A stretch of 64,000 nucleotides of DNA from JAFDVL01 sp963794955 (GTDB lineage Bacteria; Acidobacteriota; Blastocatellia; RBC074): the NCBI GenBank assembly GCA_963794955.1, contig CAWCGF010000013.1:62001-126000 (forward strand), given 5' to 3'. The translations under genes and the position numbers were made by a program. This document shows positions 52,196-60,878 of this stretch, in pieces. A model generated the notes under the pieces. The model ran no database searches. It saw nothing but the letters and a program-made list of their open reading frames with translations, and was not told the DNA's origin. The stretch's first letter is position 1. Each line of letters begins with the position of its first letter.

Positions 52196-54007
52196 TTACG
52201 CGCTAGAATCGGTCCACAGTTTGTTAATAACCCCAATCAAAACCAACCCACTGAGAACAAACACAGCCAACAGCACCAGCGCACTGCTCATTCGCCCATA
52301 GAGAAAATTGCCGACCGTGAACAACGACGACCAGATCACCGTGCAACCAGAAACCCAGCCGATTAAGGCAAGTGGAATGCTATCGCCTGGCTCTCTGGCT
52401 TCGGCTTCAGTCAATCCTGCCACGCGCCGGATCGCTGCCCAACCAGGCCCAGCCGGGCGGACTTTTCGGTAAAACTCAATCAAGGTTTGCTGCTCTGTTT
52501 GCGGTGCCAGATAGGCCGCCAGTACCCAGCAGATGGTCGTCGCAATGACCGTAAAAATCAGCTTCTGTGCTGAAGTCAGCCCCAGCGCGCCTTGCTTATC
52601 CAGCAGGATGAACAAGACGGAGATAAGGAACGAACTGACCATTGCCACGACTTCACACCACGCATTGATGCGCCACCAAAACCAGCGCAACAAATAAAGC
52701 AAGCCTGTGCCTGCGCCTACCTGCAAGATGATGTCGAATGCCCCCTTGGCCGAATCCAACACAAAGACCAGACTCGAGGAAAGGATGAACAAGGCAATGG
52801 TCGCCATCCGGCCCATAAAAACGTAATGCCGCTCTTCGCCATCGGGTTTGATAAAGCGCCGATAAAAGTCATGCACCAGATAGGACGCGCCCCAATTCAA
52901 ATGCGTCAGAATCGTAGAAGAATTCGCGGCGACCAAGCCCCCGACCATCAAGCCGACAAAGCCTACGGGCAGGAATTTCAGCATCGCCGGATAGGCGATG
53001 TCGTGCCCCAATAAATTCGGATCAAGATTCGGAAACGCAGCCTGAATATCGGATAACTGCGGATAGACAATGATCGAAGCAAGTCCCACTAAAATCCACG
53101 GCCAGGGACGTAGCACATAATGCGCGATATTGAAAAATAACACTGCGCCGAGTGCGTCTTTTTCCGACTTCGAGGCGAGCATGCGTTGGGCGATATAACT
53201 GCCACCACCGGGTTCGGCACCGGGATACCAAACGGCCCACCATTGCACCGCAATTGGCATGATGAAAACCGCCACCGCAATATCCCAATTGTTCGTAAAA
53301 TCGGGCAACACGTTCAAGTAGTTGACGCCATTCGGGCCTTTCATCACGGAGAGCTTTTCGATCAAGCCGCTGAGTCCGCCGACTTCTGGAATCTTCAACG
53401 CAAAATAGGCCGCCGCAATCACCGCCGTCATCTTGATGAAGAACTGAATCATATCAATTACCAGCACACCCCACAGCCCCGAATGCGCAGCGAAGATCAC
53501 ATTCAGTAAGCCCACAAACAACAATGTCTGCCAACGCTCCAGCCCGAACAAGATATTCGCAATCTTGCACGCCGCCAGATTTACCGTCGCCATAATCAGG
53601 CAATTGAACAGCAACCCCAGATACACCGCGCGAAAGCCACGCAACGCGCTCGCAGCATTGCCCGAATAGCGGATTTCGTAAAACTCTAAATCCGTCAGCA
53701 CACCTGAACGCCGCCATAGCCGCGCGTAGAAAAACACCGTTGCCACGCCCGTCAGCACAAATGCCCACCACACCCAATTCCCTGCTACGCCATTCGTGCG
53801 CACGATGTCGGTCACGAGGTTGGGCGTATCGCTGCTGAACGTCGTCGCCACCATCGAAAGCCCTGCCAACCACCACGGCACAGAGCGACCAGAAGCAAAG
53901 AATTCGGATGTGTTTTTGGAGGAACGTTTGCCAAAGAAAAGCGCGGGGGCAAAACATATAGCGACGGCAAAGATTGCAATCGCCCAGTCAATCGCGGTTA
54001 GGTGCAT
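52196..54007 (-). CDS. Sodium/solute symporter (SSS family)
   Basis: 603 residues and about 14 hydrophobic helices. The N-terminal ALFFGKRSSKNTSEFFASGRSVPWWLAGLSMVATTFSSDTPNLV has the SSS G-R and sodium-site S-x-x-T features. FMIPIAVQWW-type and LVAANSSTILTHLN segments are typical. The likely cargo is a sugar or uronic-acid monomer released in the same locus. It lies directly downstream of the sulfatase gene, on the same strand, with a palindrome between them. Confidence 0.88.
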   Translation of the reverse strand: MHLTAIDWAIAIFAVAICFAPALFFGKRSSKNTSEFFASGRSVPWWLAGLSMVATTFSSDTPNLVTDIVRTNGVAGNWVWWAFVLTGVATVFFYARLWRRSGVLTDLEFYEIRYSGNAASALRGFRAVYLGLLFNCLIMATVNLAACKIANILFGLERWQTLLFVGLLNVIFAAHSGLWGVLVIDMIQFFIKMTAVIAAAYFALKIPEVGGLSGLIEKLSVMKGPNGVNYLNVLPDFTNNWDIAVAVFIMPIAVQWWAVWYPGAEPGGGSYIAQRMLASKSEKDALGAVLFFNIAHYVLRPWPWILVGLASIIVYPQLSDIQAAFPNLDPNLLGHDIAYPAMLKFLPVGFVGLMVGGLVAANSSTILTHLNWGASYLVHDFYRRFIKPDGEERHYVFMGRMATIALFILSSSLVFVLDSAKGAFDIILQVGAGTGLLYLLRWFWWRINAWCEVVAMVSSFLISVLFILLDKQGALGLTSAQKLIFTVIATTICWVLAAYLAPQTEQQTLIEFYRKVRPAGPGWAAIRRVAGLTEAEAREPGDSIPLALIGWVSGCTVIWSSLFTVGNFLYGRMSSALVLLAVFVLSGLVLIGVINKLWTDSSA

Positions 54008-54052
54008 CGGGGAGAGTCCTTTCGGTAGCTATAGAGCGAGTGAGTAAAGGCT

Positions 54053-54142
54053 TTACCGCAAAGGGACAAAGGTGCAAAGGGACAAAGAACATTAATTAGA
54101 TTAAGCTCTTTGATCCTTTGCACCTTTGTCCCTTTGCGGTGA
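54053..54142. repeat. Composite palindrome, CAAAGG-unit family (copy 2)
   Basis: TTACCGCAAAGGGACAAAGG and further GCAAAGGGACAAAGA units on the left are mirrored by TCTTTGATCCTTTGCACC and TTTGTCCCTTTGCGGTGAA on the right, over an AT-rich loop. It is nearly identical in layout to 56434-56527. Confidence 0.9.
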
Positions 54143-54187
54143 AAAAACTCAGGTTGTGACCGTTCGCGGTATAGCAATGTCATGAAA

Positions 54188-54574
54188 TTAAAACATCGTG
54201 TTGTTATTCGCAGATGTCGCTGGAACCATTTGCAGCACGTCCCAATGTTCGACAATCTTGCCGTTTTCGTCGAGACGGAAGATGTCTATCCCGGCCCAAT
54301 CGCTCTCGCCCGGCCATTCCTGCCAGCAATGCAAGACGACGTATTCCCCTTCCGCAATGACCCGTTTGAAGTGAACGCGCTTGCCTGGATATTCCTGCGC
54401 CATCCGCATGAAGTAGGCAATAAACGCTTCCTTCCCATCCGCCACTGCCGGGTTGTGTTGGATGTAGACTGCTCCGACATACTGCGCAATAGCCTCCGCA
54501 GGCTGACACTGATTGAACATCAGATCATAGAAAGCCATCACGTTCTTTTTGTTTTGTTCCAGTTTGTCATTCAT
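54188..54574 (-). CDS. SnoaL-like NTF2-fold protein
   Basis: 128 residues with the characteristic NTF2 sequence NKKNVMAFYDLMFNQCQPAEAIAQYVG, YIQHNPAVADGKEAF and GIDIFRLDENGKIVEHWDVLQ. The family binds small molecules in a cone-shaped pocket, and some members are isomerases or cyclases. The substrate is unknown. It sits in the minus-strand glycan locus upstream of the symporter gene, with a palindrome between. Confidence 0.85.
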   Translation of the reverse strand: MNDKLEQNKKNVMAFYDLMFNQCQPAEAIAQYVGAVYIQHNPAVADGKEAFIAYFMRMAQEYPGKRVHFKRVIAEGEYVVLHCWQEWPGESDWAGIDIFRLDENGKIVEHWDVLQMVPATSANNNTMF

Positions 54575-54633
54575 CAGAAATGCCTTAGTAAGGATTATTT
54601 AGTGTTGCGTCTAATGCATTATTAGTCCGCAAC

Positions 54634-55125
54634 TTACCGTGATGATTTTGGTGTAAGCCTGGAACAACGCTCATCAGCCCAGGGGCGCAACAAGTATTGC
54701 GTGACGAGGTCAGGATACCATTGTGCGTTGATATACTCAGCTAAGCGTAGCTCAATTTCACGCCAGCTAACTTTGGGATACATTGTGATGATTAAATGAT
54801 CACAGTCCCAACAGCCATATTCCTGGAATGCTGGGAAATATATCAGAATGCCTTCTGGCTCATAGTGGTCGCAATCCCGAACGAGATCAACCCCTTCAAT
54901 ATCATAACGAAGTTTGGGATCATCTCCTGGCTCGTTGTGATTTAAGTGATAATCGAATGTATCAAGCGTGAAGGAGCAGAGTTTAACGTCATTCGGTGCA
55001 TAAAACTCCAGCGAATCAACCTCCATATCAGGTTGCATAGCGCGATTAAAAACGATCCGCCGACCTGCATTGATCCCCAGGAAATTGCGCAAATCTTCTG
55101 GAATTGGTTTGATTGCGTTTTTCAT
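54634..55125 (-). CDS. Unknown acidic protein
   Basis: 163 residues, acidic, soluble, no signal peptide. It contains LEFYAPNDVKLCSFTLDTFDYHLNHNEPGDDPKLRYDIEG and a tryptophan/cysteine stretch (YGCWDCDHLIIT). I do not recognise it. A small cysteine or tryptophan-rich immunity-type protein is one possibility; position in the locus gives no further clue. Confidence 0.6.
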   Translation of the reverse strand: MKNAIKPIPEDLRNFLGINAGRRIVFNRAMQPDMEVDSLEFYAPNDVKLCSFTLDTFDYHLNHNEPGDDPKLRYDIEGVDLVRDCDHYEPEGILIYFPAFQEYGCWDCDHLIITMYPKVSWREIELRLAEYINAQWYPDLVTQYLLRPWADERCSRLTPKSSR

Positions 55126-55151
55126 GCGATTAGTTTAGCGGCATAACATGA

Positions 55152-56342
55152 TTAGACCTTAATGAAGATTTTGCGACGATACAGAATCGTCATCAGCCCC
55201 AGCCATAACAGCACATACGCAAGCGCATAGCCGAATGACGCATTGATCGGTGAGAGCCATGAGGTAAAGAAATGTTCATAAATCCATCCCTTCAACGTGG
55301 CCGGCGTGCCATCCATTTTGGTCATCGGGATCACGCTCAGAATGCGCGCCATCAAGCCTGACAGGACAAACAATGCCAGTGCATTCACACCGAAAATCAC
55401 AAAGGGTTTCGTCCAGCGTTTGTAGCCCTTGATGTCTATTGACCAATAGCACAGCGCCAGCAATTGCAACGCCAGGCCAGTCGTAAGCATGACATACGAA
55501 CTTGTCCACAAAGCTTTGTTGACCGGGAACACCCAATTCCACATATAGCCGACGACGACACACAACGCGCCCGCGCCAAACAGTCCCGCCACTTTGTCGA
55601 GCGGTTCGCGTTTCATCTGCATCCAGCGCCCCGCGAACACACCGGAGATGCAAGTGGCGATGGCTGGGATCGTGCTGAAGATGCCTTCGGGATCGTACTG
55701 CGGGCGGTAGATATGTCCCGGCAATAACGTGCGATCAATCCACGAAGCCAGACTGCCTTCCATACTCAAATCGCCTGCCGCATAGCCCGGCGCAGGAATC
55801 AACATCATTGCCGCCCAATAGAGCAACAACAATGCTCCAGCGACGATAGCCTGCGTGCGAATGCGCGTAGTCAGGAAGAGCATGGCGGTGAAGAAGTAAC
55901 AAACCGCGATGCGTTGTAATACGCCGGGGATACGGATGTGGCTGAACTTTTCGAGCGTGTAGGGAAAGCCATGCAGGAGGATGAGGCTGATGAAAAAGAT
56001 CAACAGGCTGCGGCGGATGACTTTCAAATACAAATCGCGCTTTGTCCCGCCTTGTTCGACGCGCCGTTGAAAGGCCAGCGGAATCGCTACGCCCACGATG
56101 AAGATGAAAAACGGGAAGATCAAATCTGTTGGTGTCCAACCGTGCCACTTTGCATGCTCCAAGGGGGCATACACTGGGGTTCCTCCGGCGTTGTTCACGA
56201 GCACCATACCGGCAATCGTGAGGCCGCGAAAGACATCCAACGAGAGCAAGCGGCTGGCTAAGCCGGGCTTGGCGATTTCTGTTTCAGATGCTGTTTCAGT
56301 CACCGTGACGATGGGTGAGGCTTCTCTGGTGAATTCGAGCAT
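55152..56342 (-). CDS. DUF5009/NagX-type membrane acyltransferase (HGSNAT-like)
   Basis: 396 residues from ATG 56342, where GGAG lies seven bases upstream (a frame start at 56369 is possible). About ten transmembrane helices. SLDVFRGLTIAGMVLVNNAG and PLEHAKWHGWTPTDLIFPFFIFIVGVA match the heparan-alpha-glucosaminide N-acetyltransferase family; the conserved histidine is in EHAKWHG. The human relative acetylates glucosamine of heparan sulfate across a membrane, so modification or transport of an amino sugar is plausible. It fits the neighbouring sulfatase and fucosidase. Confidence 0.85.
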   Translation of the reverse strand: MLEFTREASPIVTVTETASETEIAKPGLASRLLSLDVFRGLTIAGMVLVNNAGGTPVYAPLEHAKWHGWTPTDLIFPFFIFIVGVAIPLAFQRRVEQGGTKRDLYLKVIRRSLLIFFISLILLHGFPYTLEKFSHIRIPGVLQRIAVCYFFTAMLFLTTRIRTQAIVAGALLLLYWAAMMLIPAPGYAAGDLSMEGSLASWIDRTLLPGHIYRPQYDPEGIFSTIPAIATCISGVFAGRWMQMKREPLDKVAGLFGAGALCVVVGYMWNWVFPVNKALWTSSYVMLTTGLALQLLALCYWSIDIKGYKRWTKPFVIFGVNALALFVLSGLMARILSVIPMTKMDGTPATLKGWIYEHFFTSWLSPINASFGYALAYVLLWLGLMTILYRRKIFIKV

Positions 56343-56433
56343 TCCGGTATCTCCATAAGTTACACACATAAAGCTGCAAAGGCTCAGCGGAATGAGAGAC
56401 TTACAACACCACGAACGTTTACCAACAGAGATT

Positions 56434-56527
56434 TTTCACCGCAAAAAGGCAAAGCGACAAAGAGACAAAGAGATTAATCCAATTAATGTTCTTTGCTCCT
56501 TTGCATCTTTGCTCCTTTGCGGTGAAA
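56434..56527. repeat. Composite palindrome, CAAAGG-unit family (copy 3)
   Basis: TTCACCGCAAAAAGGCAAAG and further CGACAAAGAGACAAAGAGA units pair with TTCTTTGCTCCTTTGC, ATCTTTGCTCC and TTTGCGGTGAA. Same family as 10657-10746 and 54053-54142. It lies upstream of the acyltransferase gene within a 236-bp gap. Confidence 0.9.
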
Positions 56528-56605
56528 GATTGACTCAAGTTGTTTCCCTTCGGAAGGTATTTTCTCTCTTACCCTTTGTCACTTTGTCACTTTGTGTTGC
56601 GACCG

Positions 56606-58096
56606 TTATTGTCCAGCAACGAAGAGGCCAAAATCGCTCAGCGCTACACAAACAGGGGATTTGGTGATTCGTAGTCTAACTTTTGTCGTCGTGATATTCG
56701 CGGGCAAGCGTACCAGCCGATTCGCGCCGATGCTCGTGCCTTTCGCAATTTCTTTCCACGCATTATTTTGCCAGGCGTCTACCGCAAAGCCTTCGACGCG
56801 TTGCCCGATCATAATGTTCTCGCGCAGGCGAATCACATTGAAGGTCTTGTCTTGCGGGAGGGCAAACGTCACGTCGGCAGTCGTCACATCATCATCGGTT
56901 GACCAATAGGAATAGCGATCATCGTCCAGCAACTTGGATGGATCATACAGCGATTCAATATCGCCGCGAATGTTGGAAGCCGTGACCGTTGCACCGGCAG
57001 CCAAATTCACCGCAAACATTTGCTGCAAGGCATTGCCAAACGCCTGCAACGCTTTTACATCGTTGTCGTGCAAGAGGCCGCGCGTGTCCGGCGCTAAGCC
57101 CCAATCCAAATTCGCGCCCCGTCCGACGCTCTTGAAATAGATGTCGAGCATTTCGGCGAGTGGGCGCACCTTATCGTCCTGATTGGCGTGATAGAACCAG
57201 CCGGGACGCAGCGGCACATCGCATTCCGCCGGAATCCAATGCTTGCCATCCCGATGCCCCACGGGCGATTCTTTATCATTGGCATAGCCGGGGGCGGGCT
57301 TCCCTTTGCCATCCGGTGCCGCAGGCGTAAACGTCGCCCAATGCGTTTCGGCGGCAAAGCCTTTTTCGTTCCCTACCCAACGAATGTCCGGGCCGATGTC
57401 GCTGAAGATGACTGCGCCGGGTTGCAGCCTGCGCGTCAGCGTAAGCCAGGTTTTCTCCCAATCGTAGTAGGTCGTGCGATCAATCTTGCGCGTTTCTTTC
57501 GCGCCGCCGTAGTAGCCATCGCCACCATTTGCCCCATCGTGCCACGAGGCGAACAAATCCCCGTAGCCCGTATACAACTCGCGCCATTGTGCCCGATAGG
57601 TCGCCAAATAAGCGGGCGTGCCATAATCTTTGTTGTTGCGATCCCACGGTGAATTGTAGAGACCAAAGCGCATTTCGTGTTTGGCGCAAGCCTGCTCGAA
57701 TTCCTTGACCATATCCCCCTGCCCACCACGCCAGGGACTTTTCGCAATGTTGTAATCCGTCGTCTTCGTCGGCCACAGACAAAATCCGTCGTGATGCTTG
57801 GCGACCAGAATTAGGCCTTTCAGTCCCCCGGCTTTCGCGGCCAACACGATTTGCTCGGCATCAAAGCTGGCGGGATTGAAAAGCTTCGGGTCGGCATCGC
57901 CATAGCCCCACTCCTTGTCCTGATAGGTGTTCAGCCCAAAGTGGATCAGGCCGTACATCTCCATCTCATGCCAATCCAATTGCCGTTGCGTGGGTAGCGC
58001 ACCATAAGCTCTTGGCGGTTCTTGAGCGAAAGCTGGCACGAGGCCAACCCAACCAACCAGCAGAAAGAAACCACATCTAGCAAGTAATCGTTTCAT
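56606..58096 (-). CDS. Secreted GH29 alpha-L-fucosidase with C-terminal F5/8-type domain
   Basis: 496 residues from ATG 58096, chosen because a signal peptide follows (LARCGFFLLVGWVGLVPAFA); an upstream in-frame extension lacks a signal. The GH29 core has MYGLIHFGLNTYQDKEWGYG, AKHHDGFCLWPT (H101-H102) and the nucleophile candidate D187 in LFASWHDGANG. The C-terminal approximately 130 residues (from TVTASNIRG) form a galactose-binding-like F5/8 C domain for substrate binding. It would release fucose outside the cytoplasm. The acid/base residue is not assigned with confidence. Confidence 0.88.
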   Translation of the reverse strand: MKRLLARCGFFLLVGWVGLVPAFAQEPPRAYGALPTQRQLDWHEMEMYGLIHFGLNTYQDKEWGYGDADPKLFNPASFDAEQIVLAAKAGGLKGLILVAKHHDGFCLWPTKTTDYNIAKSPWRGGQGDMVKEFEQACAKHEMRFGLYNSPWDRNNKDYGTPAYLATYRAQWRELYTGYGDLFASWHDGANGGDGYYGGAKETRKIDRTTYYDWEKTWLTLTRRLQPGAVIFSDIGPDIRWVGNEKGFAAETHWATFTPAAPDGKGKPAPGYANDKESPVGHRDGKHWIPAECDVPLRPGWFYHANQDDKVRPLAEMLDIYFKSVGRGANLDWGLAPDTRGLLHDNDVKALQAFGNALQQMFAVNLAAGATVTASNIRGDIESLYDPSKLLDDDRYSYWSTDDDVTTADVTFALPQDKTFNVIRLRENIMIGQRVEGFAVDAWQNNAWKEIAKGTSIGANRLVRLPANITTTKVRLRITKSPVCVALSDFGLFVAGQ

Positions 58097-58279
58097 TGGA
58101 TTTTTGGAAGTAATGTTTTGGGCGCTGTACCGCGCGCGGGGATTATAGAACAAAGCCCGGCGACAATAGAAGCCGTCGGGCTGAAAAATCGTGGGAACAG
58201 TACCAAGTAGTGAGGGTCGCAACATTTACCAGGCTCGCTACCGCTCACAGCACTGTACCAGGTGCGCCAATCTTTTGTG

Positions 58280-59404
58280 CTACGCGGTTCCGGCAGTGAT
58301 TTTGTACGCCATTTTCTGGGCCTTCAGAGCAAGTTCCATCGCCAGGAAACAATGCGTTTGCGGAAGCGCCGTATCTGTACGATTGACGATGTCGTCAACA
58401 AGCTGCGTGCCGTACGTCAGCGGCACTTTGCTGCAATCTATGTATTGCGTCTCTTTTTGATTGACCAAAAACAAATGGTTGCCGCCCTTACGTCCGCCAA
58501 TGTCTACGTTCTTGCGGACTTCGAGAAAGCCTTCCGTACCGATGACGGTCAAACGACCATCGCCCCACGTACTCAAGCCATCAGGAGTGAACCAATCCAC
58601 ACGAATATAGCCCGTGCCGCCGTTGCCGCGCAGCAGCACATCGCCGAAGTCTTCAAACTTCGGATGCTGCGGATGATTTACATTACGCACTTGCGATGCC
58701 GCAATTTCGCCGCTCGTCGAACCGGTAAAGTACAAAAACTGCTCGAACTGATGCGATGCAATATCAGTGATGATCCCGCCGTAATATTTCGTATCCCAAA
58801 ACCACGGGGGACGCGACTTTGGATTGATGCGGTGCGGCCCCACGCTGACGGTCTGAATCACCTTGCCGATGGCTCCGGCTTTCACCAATTCGCCCGCTTT
58901 CATAGTCGCCGCATTTTCGAGCCGTTCGCTGAACAGAATCGAATAAATGCGCTTTGTCGCGGCTTGTACTTTGCGCACTTCGGCCATTTGTTCGAGCGAC
59001 GTTACGCCCGGCTTATCCACCATAAAATCTTTGCCGTGTTGCATCACGCGAAGGCCGAGCGGCGCGCGTTCATTGGGGATTGACGCGCTCACGACCAGAT
59101 GAATAGATTTGTCTTCCAGGATTTCGGCTTCATTGCGGGCGAGCTTCGCCGTCGGAAACCGCTTCTGAAAATCCGCCACCAATTCCGGCTCCTTGGCATA
59201 GAAGGAAACCAATTCCCCGCCGCCGCGCAAGACGGCAGTTGTCTGCCCGTTGATATGTCCATGATTCAACCCGATGACAGCAAAGCGAATCCGTTTGCTT
59301 TGGGCATTCGTACGCTGCGGTAACAACGAACTGACCGTCAGTCCGGCTGCCGTCGCGGTCGTGGATTTAATGAATTCTCGACGATTCGGTGTTTCATTAC
59401 GCAT
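58280..59404 (-). CDS. Tat-exported Gfo/Idh/MocA oxidoreductase
   Basis: 374 residues. The N-terminus has NRREFIKSTTATAAGLTV (twin-arginine signal), followed by RFAVIGLNHGHINGQ and FMVDKPGVTSLEQM, the EKP-equivalent motif. A C-terminal GFOR-type domain has PPWFWDTKYYGGIITDIASHQFEQFLYF. It probably oxidizes a sugar or inositol in the glycan locus. It lies just upstream of the fucosidase gene on the same strand and resembles the product of 16735-17859 in design, but the two sequences are clearly different. Confidence 0.87.
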   Translation of the reverse strand: MRNETPNRREFIKSTTATAAGLTVSSLLPQRTNAQSKRIRFAVIGLNHGHINGQTTAVLRGGGELVSFYAKEPELVADFQKRFPTAKLARNEAEILEDKSIHLVVSASIPNERAPLGLRVMQHGKDFMVDKPGVTSLEQMAEVRKVQAATKRIYSILFSERLENAATMKAGELVKAGAIGKVIQTVSVGPHRINPKSRPPWFWDTKYYGGIITDIASHQFEQFLYFTGSTSGEIAASQVRNVNHPQHPKFEDFGDVLLRGNGGTGYIRVDWFTPDGLSTWGDGRLTVIGTEGFLEVRKNVDIGGRKGGNHLFLVNQKETQYIDCSKVPLTYGTQLVDDIVNRTDTALPQTHCFLAMELALKAQKMAYKITAGTA

Positions 59405-59452
59405 AACTTAACGATTCCTATCTTGGTGAGACGAGTTGGTAAAAAATTGAGC

Positions 59453-60658
59453 TTACGGTAAGCCAAAATGTTTCTGCAAAATCAAAGCCACTGCGCCGCG
59501 TAAGCGCGGTTGGGTAGTGTGGTCAGAAGGAACGATTCTGGTTTTGAGTGGCACCCGACACCGCTTTTTGATTTCCTGCCACATCATTGGCTCGATGTGT
59601 TGCCAGGCAGTCGTCACTTCGCCGACCAGAAAAATCACTTCCGGCGCGACCGACATCATCACCATCGCTAAGCCTTGCCCCAGATACCTGGCCATTCGTT
59701 CCACGGCTTCCAGCGCCTGCCCATTTCCCTGCGCCACCAGATGCAATAAGTCTTCGATAGAGGGAGCCGCGACTTGCCCATGCGCGGCAGGCTCGCCATT
59801 GCGACGACTAACCGCTCCCTGCCGGTAATATTCAAGCGCCGCATTGTTGGAGGCAAAGAGTTCCCAGCACCCGAAGTTACCACAGCGGCATTGCGGCCCC
59901 TCATCTTGAATGGAGACGTGGCCGAATTCTCCCGCCAAGCCAGCATGCCCGAGCACGCGCTCGCCGTTAACGATTAACCCGACACCAATGCCTTCTGACA
60001 CCGTGACCGTCGCAAAATTGCGCGCGCCTTCGGTTTGATTCCCAAACCACAACTCCGTCAAGGCGCAGGCCGTGGCGGCATTTTCGATTTCCACAGTTAA
60101 CCCTGTGGCGTTTTCCAGCGGCGTTTTCAAATCCACTTCGCCCCAATGCAAATTTGGCGCAAAGATCAAGCGATGCGTGTGCGGATCAACGCGCCCCGGC
60201 ACGCTAATGCCAATCCCTTCGTAGTCAATTTGTGGGTTGGCTTTGATAAGCCTACGCAATCGGGTGATTAGCTCGGCAATAAATGCTTGCGGGTCTTCGC
60301 CCGTCACAATAGCTTGCTGCGCCAAAAAGCGTCCGCTCAAATCCGCCAACGCCAAATCCGTCCGAATCGGTCGCAAGTTGATCCCGATTACCGCCGCACG
60401 CTCCGCATTCAAGTGCAAAAACGTTGGCTTGCGCCCCCGCGGCAGTTGTCCTATCGCCCCTTCGCGCACCCACCGTTCCGCGATCAATTGTTCGGTAATA
60501 GCGGAGACGGTGCTCCGCTGTAAGCCAGAACTACGAGCCAAATCCGCGCGCGAAATCGGTTGATGACTGCGAATGAGGTTGAGCACAACACGGCGATTGA
60601 TCGCGCGCGCAGTCTCACTCGTTGCGACCCGAATATTGTTCAGGTCCATCTTCCGCAT
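59453..60658 (-). CDS. ROK-family transcriptional repressor
   Basis: 401 residues with an N-terminal winged helix-turn-helix (SRADLARSSGLQRSTVSAITEQLI), a ROK sugar-kinase-like core (GIGISVPGRVDPHTHRLIFAPNLHWG) and the zinc site CRCGNFGCWELFAS. Proteins of this build (NagC, Mlc, XylR) repress sugar-use genes and release DNA when a sugar binds. It is transcribed toward the oxidoreductase and fucosidase genes and is the obvious regulator candidate of that locus. A second start at 60649 is possible. Confidence 0.88.
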   Translation of the reverse strand: MRKMDLNNIRVATSETARAINRRVVLNLIRSHQPISRADLARSSGLQRSTVSAITEQLIAERWVREGAIGQLPRGRKPTFLHLNAERAAVIGINLRPIRTDLALADLSGRFLAQQAIVTGEDPQAFIAELITRLRRLIKANPQIDYEGIGISVPGRVDPHTHRLIFAPNLHWGEVDLKTPLENATGLTVEIENAATACALTELWFGNQTEGARNFATVTVSEGIGVGLIVNGERVLGHAGLAGEFGHVSIQDEGPQCRCGNFGCWELFASNNAALEYYRQGAVSRRNGEPAAHGQVAAPSIEDLLHLVAQGNGQALEAVERMARYLGQGLAMVMMSVAPEVIFLVGEVTTAWQHIEPMMWQEIKKRCRVPLKTRIVPSDHTTQPRLRGAVALILQKHFGLP

Positions 60659-60878
60659 AAGTTATCCCAGCCAGCAGTCAGTGTAGTTGTTTATCGTTTG
60701 ATGAGTAGGTATTGTTTGACGCTCGAACTATAGGCAGAAAAGCGAGATAGGTCAAGGAGAGAGGCGACAGATTCAGACTATTTTCTTAACACTACAATAG
60801 AGAACTTAGTCTTTCTAACAGGTGTCTTTTCTATAACCACAGGAATTGCTTTGGTGACAAAATCTTCTCTGCCGCTAT

